DNA of 64,000 bases from Streptomyces griseus subsp. griseus (GTDB taxonomy: Bacteria; Actinomycetota; Actinomycetes; Streptomycetales; Streptomycetaceae), in the NCBI RefSeq assembly GCF_000720255.1, contig NZ_JOJE01000001.1, positions 372,001 through 436,000 on the forward strand. The letters run 5' to 3'. This document shows positions 36,761 to 45,746 of the stretch, in pieces. The notes beneath the pieces were generated by a model that saw only the letters and a program-made list of their open reading frames with translations, had not been told where the DNA came from and did not search any database. Within the stretch, counting starts at the first letter, position 1. Each line of letters begins with the position of its first letter. Both the position numbers and the translations under genes were made by a program.

Positions 36761-39261
36761 GCGGGCGGGCACGACTGACGCTGTGCGCCTGGGCGGCCAC
36801 CCTGATGGCCTCGTGCGCCCTGCTGCCCCTGGTCGACCCGATCACCTGGATCATGCAGGCGGCCGTCCTGCTCGGGATCCAGGCCGGGGTCGGCGCCGCC
36901 ACCCGCCGCGTGCCGCTGGCCCGGCCGCTGACGGTGGCCGCGCAGGCCGTCGTCACACTGATGCTGCTGACCCTGACGTTCGCCCGGCAGCAGGCGCTCG
37001 CCGGGCTGATACCCGGCCCCGAGGCCTTCCGGCACCTCGCCGACCTGTTGCAGCAGGGCACGGACGACGTCGCGCGGTACGCGATCCCGGCGCCGCTGTC
37101 CGACGGCATCCGGCTGATGCTCATCGGCGGTGTACTGGTCATCGGCCTGCTGGTGGACACCCTCGCGGTGACCTTCCGCAGCGCCGCCCCGGCCGGTCTG
37201 CCGCTCCTCGCGCTGTACTCCGTCGCCGCGGGGCTGGCGGACGGCGCGGCCGACTGGCTGTGGTTCCTCGTAGCGGCGGGCGGATATCTGATGCTGCTGC
37301 TCGCCGAGGGGCGGGAGCGGCTCTCCCAGTGGGGCCGGGTCTTCGCCGGACCGGCGCGCCCCGGCGACGGCCGGCCCGGCCCGGTGGCGCCCGTGCGCAC
37401 CGGGCGCCGCATCGGCGCGGTCGCGCTGGGCGTCGCCCTCGTGGTGCCTCTGATGCCGCTGCCCGCGATCGAAGGTGGCCTGCTGGACAGCGCCCGCACC
37501 GGCGTCGGGGTGGGGACGGGCGGCGGGGGCACCATCTCCGCGGTCAACCCGCTGGTGTCGCTGCGCGACAGCCTGAACGTGGACCAGGACCGCCAGGTGC
37601 TCTCCGTGCGGACCAGCACGTCCGACATCTCCGACCTCTATCTGCGGATCGTCTCGCTGGACGACTTTGACGGCACCACCTGGAAGCCGTCCAAGCGGCA
37701 CATCGCCGCCGTGCCGGACGAACTGCCCACGCCCCCCGGGCTGGGGCCGGACGTCCGGCGCTCGAAGGTCCGCACCCAGATAGCGGCCGCCGACTGGTAC
37801 GCGCAGGACTGGCTCCCGATGCCGTACCCGCCGAGCAGCGTGAAGATCAAGGGCAACTGGCGCTACGAGCCCGTCGGCATGACCCTCGTCGGCGACCACG
37901 GCCAGAAGACACGCGGCGCGACGTACGAGGTGACCAGCCTCGACGTGGAGCCGACGGCGGAGCAACTCGAGGCCGCGCCTGCGCCCCCGCAGACCTTGAA
38001 GAGCGAGTACACCAAGGTGCCGGGCTCGCTGCCCTCGGTGGTGGCCCGCACCGCCCGTGAGGTGACCAAGGGCTCGACGAACGACTACGAGCGCGCGGTC
38101 AAGCTCCAGGACTACTTCGCCGTGACCGGCGGCTTCACCTACGACACCGAGGTGCAGGTCGGCACCGGGCCAGACGCGATAGCCCGCTTTCTGCGGGACA
38201 AGCAGGGCTTCTGCGTCCACTTCTCCTTCGCGATGGCCGCGATGGCCCGCACGCTCGGCATACCGGCGCGGGTCGCCGTGGGCTTCGCGCCCGGCTCCCC
38301 GCAGGCGGACGGTTCCGTGTCGGTGGGCCTGAAAGACGCCCACGCCTGGCCCGAGTTGTACTTCGAAGGTGTGGGCTGGACCCGCTTCGAGCCGACCCCC
38401 AACCGCGGTACGACGCCGACGTACACGCTCCCGGACACCCCGGGCAGCACCGTCCCCGACCTGCCGCAGGCCTCGCGTCCGGCGGACGCGTCCCAGTCGG
38501 CGGCGCCGTCGGCGAGCTCCAGCTGCTCGGCCCAGCAGAAGAAGGTCGAGGGGTGCAGTGGCGCGTTGCCGCTTGACCCGACGCAGACGGACGACGCGGG
38601 CACGCCCTGGTACAAGATCCTGTGGTGGACGTTCCTGGGCGTCGCGGCGGTGGTCCTGCCGTTGCTGCCGATGCTGTGGCGCCTGAGAAGGCGCTCGGTG
38701 CGGCTGGCCTCGGCCCAGCACACGGCGTCCGCCACCGGGCCGGGCCGGGTGGGCGGCAAGGAACGCCGGGACGAGCAGTACACGGGTGAGATCTCGATGG
38801 AGGCGCCGCCCGGCGAGGTGGCATCGGGGCAGGTCACGCAGGTGGCCGTCGGGCACGTCCTGGCGGTCTGGCGCGAGCTCACCGACACGGCCTGGGACTA
38901 CGGCATCCCGCCGGACGATGCCCTGACGCCGCGGAAGGCGGCGGCCCGGATCGTGCGGCTCGGAGAGCTCGACGAGCCGACGGCCACGTCGGTGCACCGG
39001 GTGGCCGGAGCCGTGGAGCAGGTACTGTTCGCGCCCCACCCACAGGCAGAGACGGGGCTGGCCGACGACGTGCGGCGGCTGCGGAGCGCACTGCGCGCCA
39101 AGGTCAGCTGGACCACGAGGCTGCGCGCCGTCGTGGCGCCCCGCTCGGCCGTGCGCGCCGTGTGGGACCTCTCCGACCGCTGGACGTCCTACAAGGCCCG
39201 CTGGGCCACCCGCTGGGCGAACCTGCTGCGCCGCCCCTCGGGGCAGCAGAGCGGCGGCTGA
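36757..39261 (+). CDS. TgpA-type transglutaminase-like membrane protein
   Basis: 834 aa from ATG 36757, an ATGA overlap with the DUF58 stop. Five or six N-terminal transmembrane segments form the DUF3488 part. An external transglutaminase core follows, with Cys in KQGFCVHFSFAMAAMAR, His in DAHAWPELYF, and the following Trp-Thr-Arg-Phe-Glu. One more transmembrane segment (WWTFLGVAAVVLPLLPMLW) leads to a cytoplasmic DUF4129-like tail. The catalytic Cys-His pair is intact, so protease or cross-linking activity on the cell surface is possible; the substrate is unknown. Confidence 0.92.
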   Translation: MSGRARLTLCAWAATLMASCALLPLVDPITWIMQAAVLLGIQAGVGAATRRVPLARPLTVAAQAVVTLMLLTLTFARQQALAGLIPGPEAFRHLADLLQQGTDDVARYAIPAPLSDGIRLMLIGGVLVIGLLVDTLAVTFRSAAPAGLPLLALYSVAAGLADGAADWLWFLVAAGGYLMLLLAEGRERLSQWGRVFAGPARPGDGRPGPVAPVRTGRRIGAVALGVALVVPLMPLPAIEGGLLDSARTGVGVGTGGGGTISAVNPLVSLRDSLNVDQDRQVLSVRTSTSDISDLYLRIVSLDDFDGTTWKPSKRHIAAVPDELPTPPGLGPDVRRSKVRTQIAAADWYAQDWLPMPYPPSSVKIKGNWRYEPVGMTLVGDHGQKTRGATYEVTSLDVEPTAEQLEAAPAPPQTLKSEYTKVPGSLPSVVARTAREVTKGSTNDYERAVKLQDYFAVTGGFTYDTEVQVGTGPDAIARFLRDKQGFCVHFSFAMAAMARTLGIPARVAVGFAPGSPQADGSVSVGLKDAHAWPELYFEGVGWTRFEPTPNRGTTPTYTLPDTPGSTVPDLPQASRPADASQSAAPSASSSCSAQQKKVEGCSGALPLDPTQTDDAGTPWYKILWWTFLGVAAVVLPLLPMLWRLRRRSVRLASAQHTASATGPGRVGGKERRDEQYTGEISMEAPPGEVASGQVTQVAVGHVLAVWRELTDTAWDYGIPPDDALTPRKAAARIVRLGELDEPTATSVHRVAGAVEQVLFAPHPQAETGLADDVRRLRSALRAKVSWTTRLRAVVAPRSAVRAVWDLSDRWTSYKARWATRWANLLRRPSGQQSGG

Positions 39262-39293
39262 GTAAGGCGAGGCGCGGCCGACGGACGATACGG

Positions 39294-39336
39294 CGAGCGG
39301 CCCCACTCCGGGATTTCCCGGGGCGGGGGCCGCTCG
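39294..39336 (+). terminator. Terminator of the moxR operon
   Basis: An 11-bp stem (CGAGCGGCCCC at 39294-39304 with GGGGCCGCTCG at 39326-39336) with an additional inner CCGGG/CCCGG pairing, 32 bp after the stop. Confidence 0.65.
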
Positions 39337-39355
39337 GCGTGGCACCGAGCCCGAG

Positions 39356-39447
39356 CCGGTGTCGGTGGCTTCGGTGTCGGTGGTCTTGTCTTGGTGTCAG
39401 TGCTCTTGGTGTCAGTGCTCTTGGTGTCAGTGGTCTTGGTGCCGGTG
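39356..39447. repeat. 15-bp minisatellite between two convergent genes
   Basis: Units of TTGGTGTCAGTGCTC start at 39391 and 39406, with variants at 39421 and 39436 and degenerate copies before. It lies entirely between the two convergent terminators and is not in a gene. The array is T-rich for this genome. Confidence 0.85.
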
Positions 39448-39454
39448 CGTGCCA

Positions 39455-39488
39455 GAGGGGGTGACCACCTGGTGGTGGTCACCCCCTC
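39455..39488 (-). terminator. Terminator of the DUF3040 gene
   Basis: A perfect 15-bp stem (39455-39469 with 39474-39488) and 4-nt loop, 36 bp beyond the stop codon of the leftward gene. Confidence 0.8.
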
Positions 39489-39524
39489 ACTGCGTCTGTG
39501 TGCAGGGAGCCGTGAGGCGGGCCG

Positions 39525-39914
39525 TTACTGGCCCTGCTCGTCTCGGCGGCGCTGCCAGCGCTGCTCGATGCGGTCCATCACGGAGCGCTTCGGGCGGCTC
39601 TGACGGCGGGCGTGCGGAGCGCCGGCAGGCTGTTCACCCGGCTTGGGAGCCTTGCGCCAGCCGGTCACGGCTAGCACGGCACAACCCAGCATGACCAGGA
39701 AGCCCACCACGCTGAGCCACACCTGCTTGGCGACCATGCCGGCCATGAGGAGCGCGATACCTACGAGGAAGCCCGCGACCGCCTGGTAGACCCGTCGCCG
39801 GGTGTACGTACGCAGCCCACTTCCCTCGAGCGCTGTCGCGAACTTGGGATCTTCGGCGTACAGCGCTCGCTCCATCTGCTCGAGCATGCGCTGCTCGTGC
39901 TCCGAGAGCGGCAC
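39525..39914 (-). CDS. DUF3040 membrane protein
   Basis: 129 aa; GTG 39914 follows GGAGGA. The N-terminal MPLSEHEQRMLEQMERALYAEDP is the DUF3040 signature; two transmembrane segments follow (about 45-85) and a basic tail. The gene next to the dcw cluster in S. coelicolor of this type (SCO2097, from memory) has been linked to sporulation and interaction with cell-wall proteins. The 277 bp upstream hold no gene, only a 14-bp palindrome at 40160-40173 (GCGCTGATCAGCGC). Confidence 0.88.
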   Translation of the reverse strand: MPLSEHEQRMLEQMERALYAEDPKFATALEGSGLRTYTRRRVYQAVAGFLVGIALLMAGMVAKQVWLSVVGFLVMLGCAVLAVTGWRKAPKPGEQPAGAPHARRQSRPKRSVMDRIEQRWQRRRDEQGQ

Positions 39915-40191
39915 GGAGTCCTCCTCATCGTGCAGTCGCCGGGGCGACCCGGGGGGTCCCTTCAGGATAGGCAGGGAATCGCCCCCGTGAAACCCGCCCC
40001 TCTACGCCAATTGGCCAACCGGAATCCGCCATGAACGTCCCGGCTCACTGAAGATTCCATTCCCCAGCAGCCGACCCGTCATGCCGGGTGGTCTCCCTCG
40101 ATCATACGGCGCACAGCGCCCGAACGGGGGGCCTGTGGCGTACTCCATCCGCAGCCGAGGCGCTGATCAGCGCTACGCCACGGGAGGCGGC

Positions 40192-40962
40192 TCACGCCTC
40201 GGCGGCACCCCGCGTCTCACCGAGGACGTGGAGCTGCGTGGCCACGGAGTGGAACGCCGGGAGCTCGGCCGCGGCCTCCTCCAGCTTCAGCAGTGCCTCC
40301 AGGGCGCCGGGCTCGGTGTCCACGAGGACGCCGGGGACGAGGTCGGCGAAGACGCGCACACCGTGCACGGCGGCGACGGCCAGGCCCGCCCCCTCGACCA
40401 GCGCGGTGAGCTGGTCGGCGGTGAAGCGGCGGGGGACGGGGTCGCCCGTGCCCCAGCGGCCGTCGGGGTCGTCGAGGGCCTGCCTGGCCTCCTTGAAGTG
40501 ACCGGCGAGGGCGCGCGCGAGCACGGCCCCGCCGAGACCGGAGGCGAGCAGGCTGAGGACGCCCTCGGAGCGCAGGGCGGCCACCACGTTGCCGATGCCC
40601 TCGGCCGGGTCGTCGACGTACTCCAGGACGCCATGGCACAGCACGACGTCGTACCGGCCGCGCTCGACCACCTCGAACAGGCCGTGGGCGTCGCCCTGGA
40701 CGCCCTGCACACGGTCGGCGACGCCGGCCTCGGCGGCGCGGCGCTCCAGGGCGAACAGCGCGTTGGGGCTGGGGTCGACGACGGTGACCCGGTGGCCGAG
40801 GCGGGCGACGGGCACGGCGAAGTTGCCGCTGCCGCCCCCGGTGTCGAGGACGTCCAGCGACTCCCGGCCCGTGGCCTTGACCCGGCGGTCGATGGCCTCC
40901 TGGAGGACCTCCCAGACCACGGCGGTACGAAGGGCGGCGCGGGGTCGCATCGGGTCCGACAC
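40192..40962 (-). CDS. Class I SAM-dependent methyltransferase
   Basis: 256 aa with a GTG start (ATG four codons later possible). The SAM-binding motif I is LDVLDTGGGSGNFAVPVARLG, motif II is TVVDPSPNALFALERRA, and YDVVLCHGVLEYVDDP is the Methyltransf_11-type post-motif. The fold is clear; the methyl acceptor is not. It has no close operon partner. Confidence 0.9.
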   Translation of the reverse strand: MSDPMRPRAALRTAVVWEVLQEAIDRRVKATGRESLDVLDTGGGSGNFAVPVARLGHRVTVVDPSPNALFALERRAAEAGVADRVQGVQGDAHGLFEVVERGRYDVVLCHGVLEYVDDPAEGIGNVVAALRSEGVLSLLASGLGGAVLARALAGHFKEARQALDDPDGRWGTGDPVPRRFTADQLTALVEGAGLAVAAVHGVRVFADLVPGVLVDTEPGALEALLKLEEAAAELPAFHSVATQLHVLGETRGAAEA

Positions 40963-41173
40963 GGCAGTTGACTCCTCGGCGCGGCACCGCCTCTTGCGCG
41001 GCGGAGCGAACGGGCTGCCCTCCCCTCCCGGTCACACCGGCGAGGGGAGGCTTGGCTTCAGGCGCCCTCCACCCTATTGCCTCCGACGCCCGACCTGGTC
41101 ACCCCCGCACCGCACACTCCCGAGCGTCTCGCACGACGGACCACGTCGCGATGCCCCACTGCCCCCAGGGCGG

Positions 41174-41737
41174 TCAGCCCGCGTCCGGCATCACCGTCCC
41201 GGCGTGCGGGTCGCCGCCCTCCCCCGGGTCCTGGCGTAGCTGCGGCAGGACCGGCTGGAGCACCAGCATCCGCTCGACCAGGCGCAGGAACATCGCCACG
41301 TCGCGTATGAGGTCGTCGGCGTCCCTACGGCTCGCCGCGCCCTCGATGCCCGCCTCGGCCCGGGCCCGGCGCCGGGCGCCGGAGGCGAACAGCGCGCTCC
41401 ACTCGGTCAGTTCGGGCGCGATCTCGGGAAGCACTTCCCAGGCGCTCCGGATGCGGGCCCGGCGCCGGGACGTGGGTTCGGGCCGGCCCCGGGCGGCGAG
41501 CACGGCGGCCGCGGTGCGCAGGGCTGCCAGGTGTGCCGTCGCGTAGCGCTCGTTGGGCGTTTCGAGGACGGCCGCCTCGTGGAGTCCCGCCCGGGCCTGG
41601 GCGAGCAGGTCGAGGGCGGCGGGCGGGGCCGAGGACCGGCGCAGCACGGGATGTACGTCGCTCGCCGGTCCGGTCAGTGAGGGGGCAGGGCCGGTGGCGC
41701 GGCGCCGGCGGGCGGCGGCTGCGTGGTGGCTGGCCAT
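41174..41737 (-). CDS. SAV_6107-type HEPN-domain protein
   Basis: 187 aa; ATG 41737 has a perfect AGGAGG. After a basic N-terminus the protein is mostly helical and matches the SAV_6107-like HEPN family of Streptomyces by its helices ALDLLAQARAGLHEAA, RYATAHLAALRTAAAVLAARG and WSALFASGARRRARAEAGIE. An Arg-x4-His sequence (RYATAH) is present, reminiscent of the HEPN RNase motif but not at its usual C-terminal place. Function unknown. The 211 bp upstream of the preceding gene contain nothing recognisable. Confidence 0.85.
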   Translation of the reverse strand: MASHHAAAARRRRATGPAPSLTGPASDVHPVLRRSSAPPAALDLLAQARAGLHEAAVLETPNERYATAHLAALRTAAAVLAARGRPEPTSRRRARIRSAWEVLPEIAPELTEWSALFASGARRRARAEAGIEGAASRRDADDLIRDVAMFLRLVERMLVLQPVLPQLRQDPGEGGDPHAGTVMPDAG

Positions 41738-41871
41738 GACGAACCTCCTGTCGTCTGGGTGACGGCACGCCCTGCTACGAGGTGCCGTATGTGCCCATCG
41801 TGAGGTATGGCACTGACAATCCGTTCTGACCTGGGCTTTTGCTTCGATCGAGTGTTCGCGTTAGTTTTTGC

Positions 41872-41885
41872 ACTGACCAGTCAGT
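41872..41885. promoter_or_regulatory. Candidate TetR operator before the ABC/YhgE/TetR genes
   Basis: ACTGAC and GTCAGT arms flank CA, 22 bp upstream of the ATPase start in an AT-rich stretch. The downstream TetR gene is the natural candidate for binding it. Confidence 0.6.
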
Positions 41886-41907
41886 TCAATTTGTTCGAGG
41901 GATGGCC

Positions 41908-42669
41908 ATGGGGGGAACCCAAGGCGGCCTGACCGTCGCTGCCCGGGACTTCGGGCTGAAAGGACCCCGCGGATGGGCGTTCCGCGGGGTCACCGTCGAT
42001 GCGGAGCCCGGCTCGCTGATCGCGATCGAGGGGCCGTCGGGCTCGGGGCGCACGAGCCTGCTGCTCGCCCTGACCGGGCGGATGAGGCCCACGGAGGGGA
42101 GCGCGGCCGTCGGCGGCCATGAGCTGCCCCGGCGGATGGCGGCCGTGCGCCGCGTCAGCGCGCTCGCCCATGTCCCGGGTGTCACCGATCTCGACCCCGC
42201 CCTGACCGTGGGGGAGCACCTGCGCGAACGGGCCCTGCTGGAGCGGCGCTTCGGCGGCACCGTACGCGAACTGCTGCGGTCGCGCGCCGAGCGCGGGGCC
42301 GAGGCGGCGTTGCGCGTCGACGCCGCGCTGGCCGCGGCCGGCCTCGACCGGGAGGCGCTGCCCAAGGGACCCAGGACCGCCGTACGGGACCTGGAACGTG
42401 TGGAGGCCCTGCGCCTCTCCGTCGCCCTCGCTCTCGTCGGCCGCCCACGACTGATCGGCGTCGACGACACGGACCTCAAACTCTCCGACGCCGAACGGAC
42501 CGAGGTCTGGGCCCTGTTGAGGTCGCTCACCGAGACCGGGACGACGGTCCTGGCGGTGTGCAGCGAAGCCCCGGACGGCACGGTCGTCGTACCGACCGGC
42601 GCGCCGCAGAAGTCCCCTGAGGAGAAGGAGGAGATCGCCGATGCGGTCGCCGAGACTGGCAGCGCTTGA
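41908..42669 (+). CDS. Atypical ABC transporter ATP-binding protein
   Basis: 253 aa from ATG 41908 with GAGGG seven bases upstream; ATG 41902 is too close to it. Walker A is intact (EGPSGSGRTSLLL). The usual LSGGQ signature is replaced by RDLERVEALRLSVALAL, and the Walker B end reads LIGVDDTDLKL with Asp in place of the catalytic Glu. ATP binding is likely but efficient hydrolysis is doubtful. Its end overlaps the YhgE/Pip gene by 29 bp, so the two form one unit. Confidence 0.85.
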   Translation: MGGTQGGLTVAARDFGLKGPRGWAFRGVTVDAEPGSLIAIEGPSGSGRTSLLLALTGRMRPTEGSAAVGGHELPRRMAAVRRVSALAHVPGVTDLDPALTVGEHLRERALLERRFGGTVRELLRSRAERGAEAALRVDAALAAAGLDREALPKGPRTAVRDLERVEALRLSVALALVGRPRLIGVDDTDLKLSDAERTEVWALLRSLTETGTTVLAVCSEAPDGTVVVPTGAPQKSPEEKEEIADAVAETGSA

Positions 42670-44725
42670 GCTCAGGCGGTTCGGCCGGGGCAGGCTCCCG
42701 CGGGCGGCCCTGGTGGCGCTCCTCCTGCTGCCCCTGCTGTACGGCGCGTTGTACCTGTGGTCCTTCTGGGACCCGTACGGCCGTCTGGACCGTATCCCCG
42801 TGGCGCTGGTGAACGACGACAAGGGGGCGACGGCCGACGGGAAGGAGATCCGCGCGGGCGACGACATCACCCAAGGCCTGCGCGCCAGCGCGGTCTTCGA
42901 CTGGCGCGAGGTGAGTGCCGCACAGGCGCGCGCGGGCCTGGAGGACGGCACGTACTACCTGTCGCTGACCATGCCGGCAGACTTCAGCGAGCGCGTCGCC
43001 TCCAGTGCGGGCGACTCCCCCGAGGCGGGCGCGCTCCAGGTGCGGACGAACGACGCGAACAACTACATCGTCGGGCAGATCTCCCGGACGGTCTTCAGCG
43101 AGGTGCGCACCGCGGCCTCCACTAAGACGTCGCGTACCTTCCTGGACAAGATCTTCGTCTCGTTCTCCGACATCCACGGCGAGACGGTGAAGGCGGCCGA
43201 CGGGGCCGACAAGCTCAAGGGCGGTATCGGGAAGGCCGAGGAGGGCTCCAAGGACCTCGCGGACGGACTGAAGGACGCCGAGGACGGCAGCGGCAAGCTC
43301 TCCAAGGGCCTGAAGAAGCTCAACAAGGGCGCGGGCACCTTGCAGGACGGTTCCAAGAAGGTCGCACAGGGCACCCAGGCGCTCGCCGACAAGGTCAACG
43401 GGGTGGCCGGCAAGGTGGGGCCGTTCCTGAAGGACAACGAGAAGTCCATCGAGGACACCGCCCAGTTCGTCGCCGACTCGGCCGGGGCGATCCGCGACGG
43501 CCTGGACGACCTCGTGAAGCAGGCCCCCGTCGCCGCCGAGAACGCCCGCGCCGACTCCGACGACCTGAACGACGTCTACAAGACGCGCTGCGAGACCCCG
43601 GTGCTGCCGGACGCCGCCTGCTCCGACCTGAAGAAGGCGAAGGACGCGGCGGCCGACGTGGCGACCGTCGCCGAGGACCTCGACACACTGGTCACGGACC
43701 AGCGCGAGGACCTGAAGAAGCTCGACACCCACCTCGAAACGCTTCAGAAGCAGGCCCAGTCGCTCGCCGACCGCGCGCCGCACCTCTCCGCGGACCTCGA
43801 CGACGCCGTCACGAAGATCAACGACCTGAACGACGGAGCCAAGAAGGTCGCCGCGGGCGCGAAGAAGCTGCACACCGGTCTGGGCACCGCCAAGACCGGA
43901 GCGGTCGACCTGGACGAGGGCGTCGGCAAGCTGAAGACCGGCGCAGACGACCTCAACGGCGGCATGTTCAAGCTGGTCGACGGCTCCGGCGAACTCGCCG
44001 GCGGCCTGCATGACGGGGCCGGGCAGATCCCCGACTACGACAAGAAGGACCGCGACCGGCGCACCGCCGTCATGGCCGACCCGGTCCAGCTCGCCTCCGA
44101 GGACGTCCACAAGGCGCCCAACTACGGCACCGGTTTCGCCCCGTACTTCATCCCGCTGTCCCTGTGGGTGGGCGCGATGGTGGCGTACATGCTGATCCCG
44201 CCGATGAACCGGCGGGCGCTGGCCGCGGGCGCCCCGGCGTGGCGGATCGCCCTGGCGGGCTGGCTGCCGGTGGTGGCGGTCGGCGTCCTGCAGACCTCGG
44301 CCCTGATGGCGGTGCTGCACTGGGCGATCGGCCTGGAGATGGCACGGGCGGCCGGGACGGTGGGCTTCCTGTTCCTGGTCACGGCGTGCTTCGCGGCGCT
44401 CGTGCAGTGGCTCAACGCCCGGTTCGGGGCGGCGGGCCGGATCCTCGTCCTGGCCCTGCTGATGCTCCAGCTGACGTCCGCGGGCGGCACGTATCCCGTG
44501 CAGACCAGCCCGGGCTTCTTCAACGCGCTGCACCCGTTCCTGCCGATGAGTTACGTCGTCGAGGCCCTGCGCAGGCTCATCACCGGCGGTGGCCTCGGCC
44601 CGGTGTGGACGGCGTGCGCGGTGCTGGCCGCATTCACCGCCGGCGCCCTCGCGCTGACCGCGCTGTCCGCGCGCCGCCGCCAGGTGTGGACGCTCGACCG
44701 GCTGCACCCGGAGCTGAGCCTGTGA
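42641..44725 (+). CDS. YhgE/Pip-family membrane protein
   Basis: 694 aa. ATG 42641 follows GAAGGAGGAG inside the end of the ATPase gene. One N-terminal transmembrane segment (ALVALLLLPLLYGALYLWSF), a long external domain with alternating helical KLxxGxxKLxxG repeats (about 185-265 and 390-450, typical of Pip/YhgE phage-infection-type proteins), and about five C-terminal transmembrane segments of the ABC-2 type (FIPLSLWVGAMVAYMLI onward). It is likely the permease part of the preceding ATPase; substrate unknown. Confidence 0.9.
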   Translation: MRSPRLAALELRRFGRGRLPRAALVALLLLPLLYGALYLWSFWDPYGRLDRIPVALVNDDKGATADGKEIRAGDDITQGLRASAVFDWREVSAAQARAGLEDGTYYLSLTMPADFSERVASSAGDSPEAGALQVRTNDANNYIVGQISRTVFSEVRTAASTKTSRTFLDKIFVSFSDIHGETVKAADGADKLKGGIGKAEEGSKDLADGLKDAEDGSGKLSKGLKKLNKGAGTLQDGSKKVAQGTQALADKVNGVAGKVGPFLKDNEKSIEDTAQFVADSAGAIRDGLDDLVKQAPVAAENARADSDDLNDVYKTRCETPVLPDAACSDLKKAKDAAADVATVAEDLDTLVTDQREDLKKLDTHLETLQKQAQSLADRAPHLSADLDDAVTKINDLNDGAKKVAAGAKKLHTGLGTAKTGAVDLDEGVGKLKTGADDLNGGMFKLVDGSGELAGGLHDGAGQIPDYDKKDRDRRTAVMADPVQLASEDVHKAPNYGTGFAPYFIPLSLWVGAMVAYMLIPPMNRRALAAGAPAWRIALAGWLPVVAVGVLQTSALMAVLHWAIGLEMARAAGTVGFLFLVTACFAALVQWLNARFGAAGRILVLALLMLQLTSAGGTYPVQTSPGFFNALHPFLPMSYVVEALRRLITGGGLGPVWTACAVLAAFTAGALALTALSARRRQVWTLDRLHPELSL

Positions 44726-45399
44726 GCGTGCGGATCTCCGGGGAGACGGTTCCTGTGACAATCGGGGCCATGGAAAGCAGCAGCACCACGCCGGGCGGCA
44801 GCTCGCGCCGTGAGGCCACCCGGCAGAAGCTCTACGAGGCAGCCGTCACGCTCATCGCCGAACAGGGCTTCTCCGCCACCACGGTGGACGAGATCGCCGA
44901 GCGGGCCGGTGTCGCGAAGGGCACCGTCTACTACAACTTCGCCAGCAAGTCAGTGCTCTTCGAGGAGCTGCTGCGGCACGGGGTGGGCCTCCTCACCGCC
45001 TCCCTCCGGGAGGCGGCCGAGCGGACGGCACGCGAGGGCGGCACCAGGGTGGACGCCCTGGACGCGATGATCCGCGCGGGTCTCGTCTTCATCGACCGCT
45101 ATCCCGCCTTCACGCAGCTGTACGTGGCCGAGTTGTGGCGCACCAACCGGGCTTGGCAGTCCACGCTCATGGTGGTGCGGCAGGAGGCGGTGGCGGTCGT
45201 CGAGGGTGTCCTGCGCGAGGGCATCGAGGGCGGCGAGTTCAGTGACGAGATCGACGTCCCGCTGACCGCGGCCGCGCTGGTCGGCATGGTCCTGGTGGCC
45301 GCCCTGGACTGGCAGTCGTTCCAGCCGGAACGCTCCCTCGACGACGTCCACTCGGCGCTCTCCCGCCTGTTGCAGGGGCGGGTGAGCGGCAGGCCCTGA
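44722..45399 (+). CDS. TetR-family regulator
   Basis: 225 aa from GTG 44722, which overlaps the YhgE stop (GTGA); ATG 44770 would give a shorter but still complete protein. The HTH is TTVDEIAERAGVAKGTVYYNFASK, followed by the helical ligand-binding domain. The cassette order ATPase-permease-TetR suggests it represses its own operon through the palindrome at 41872-41885. Ligand unknown. Confidence 0.92.
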   Translation: MSVRISGETVPVTIGAMESSSTTPGGSSRREATRQKLYEAAVTLIAEQGFSATTVDEIAERAGVAKGTVYYNFASKSVLFEELLRHGVGLLTASLREAAERTAREGGTRVDALDAMIRAGLVFIDRYPAFTQLYVAELWRTNRAWQSTLMVVRQEAVAVVEGVLREGIEGGEFSDEIDVPLTAAALVGMVLVAALDWQSFQPERSLDDVHSALSRLLQGRVSGRP

Positions 45400-45415
45400 A
45401 GCCGAGGCTCGAACA

Positions 45416-45479
45416 CGCGAAAGCGCCGGTCCGTTGTGGCCGCATCCCCCGTGGCCACCACCGAACCGGCGCTTCCGCG
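45416..45479 (+). terminator. Terminator after the TetR gene
   Basis: A two-part stem: AAGCGCCGGT (45421-45430) with ACCGGCGCTT (45465-45474), and an inner GTGGCC/GGCCAC pairing. It begins 17 bp after the TetR stop. Confidence 0.7.
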
Positions 45480-45648
45480 TGCTCCCCCGTGCCTCGCTCC
45501 CGCCGACCGTGCCGACGGAAGGAGCGGTCGAGGGCCGGCACCGTTCCGCCGCCCCGTGTCGGCGGTGCCGGAGCCGTGCCCCTTTCCGTGACTCCACTCT
45601 CTCGTTCACGCAGGTCGGGCCCCATCCGCGCGCGTACTCATCTCCGTG

Positions 45649-45668
45649 CCTGAGTACGGGTACTCAGG
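45649..45668. promoter_or_regulatory. Palindrome upstream of the CrtI-like gene
   Basis: CCTGAGTA and TACTCAGG flank CGGG, 78 bp before the start codon. It could be an operator or leader hairpin. The rest of the 347-bp gap (45400-45746) holds only the terminator. Confidence 0.45.
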
Positions 45669-45746
45669 TCTGCGCACCGAGGCCCAGGAGGCACCTGCTC
45701 CCCCACCCGGACCGGGCTGTCGGTGACGGCCGATAAAGTCGCGGGC

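Noticed and set aside
39356..39447. CRISPR array
   Set aside because: Units are contiguous 15-mers without spacers, and there are no cas genes.
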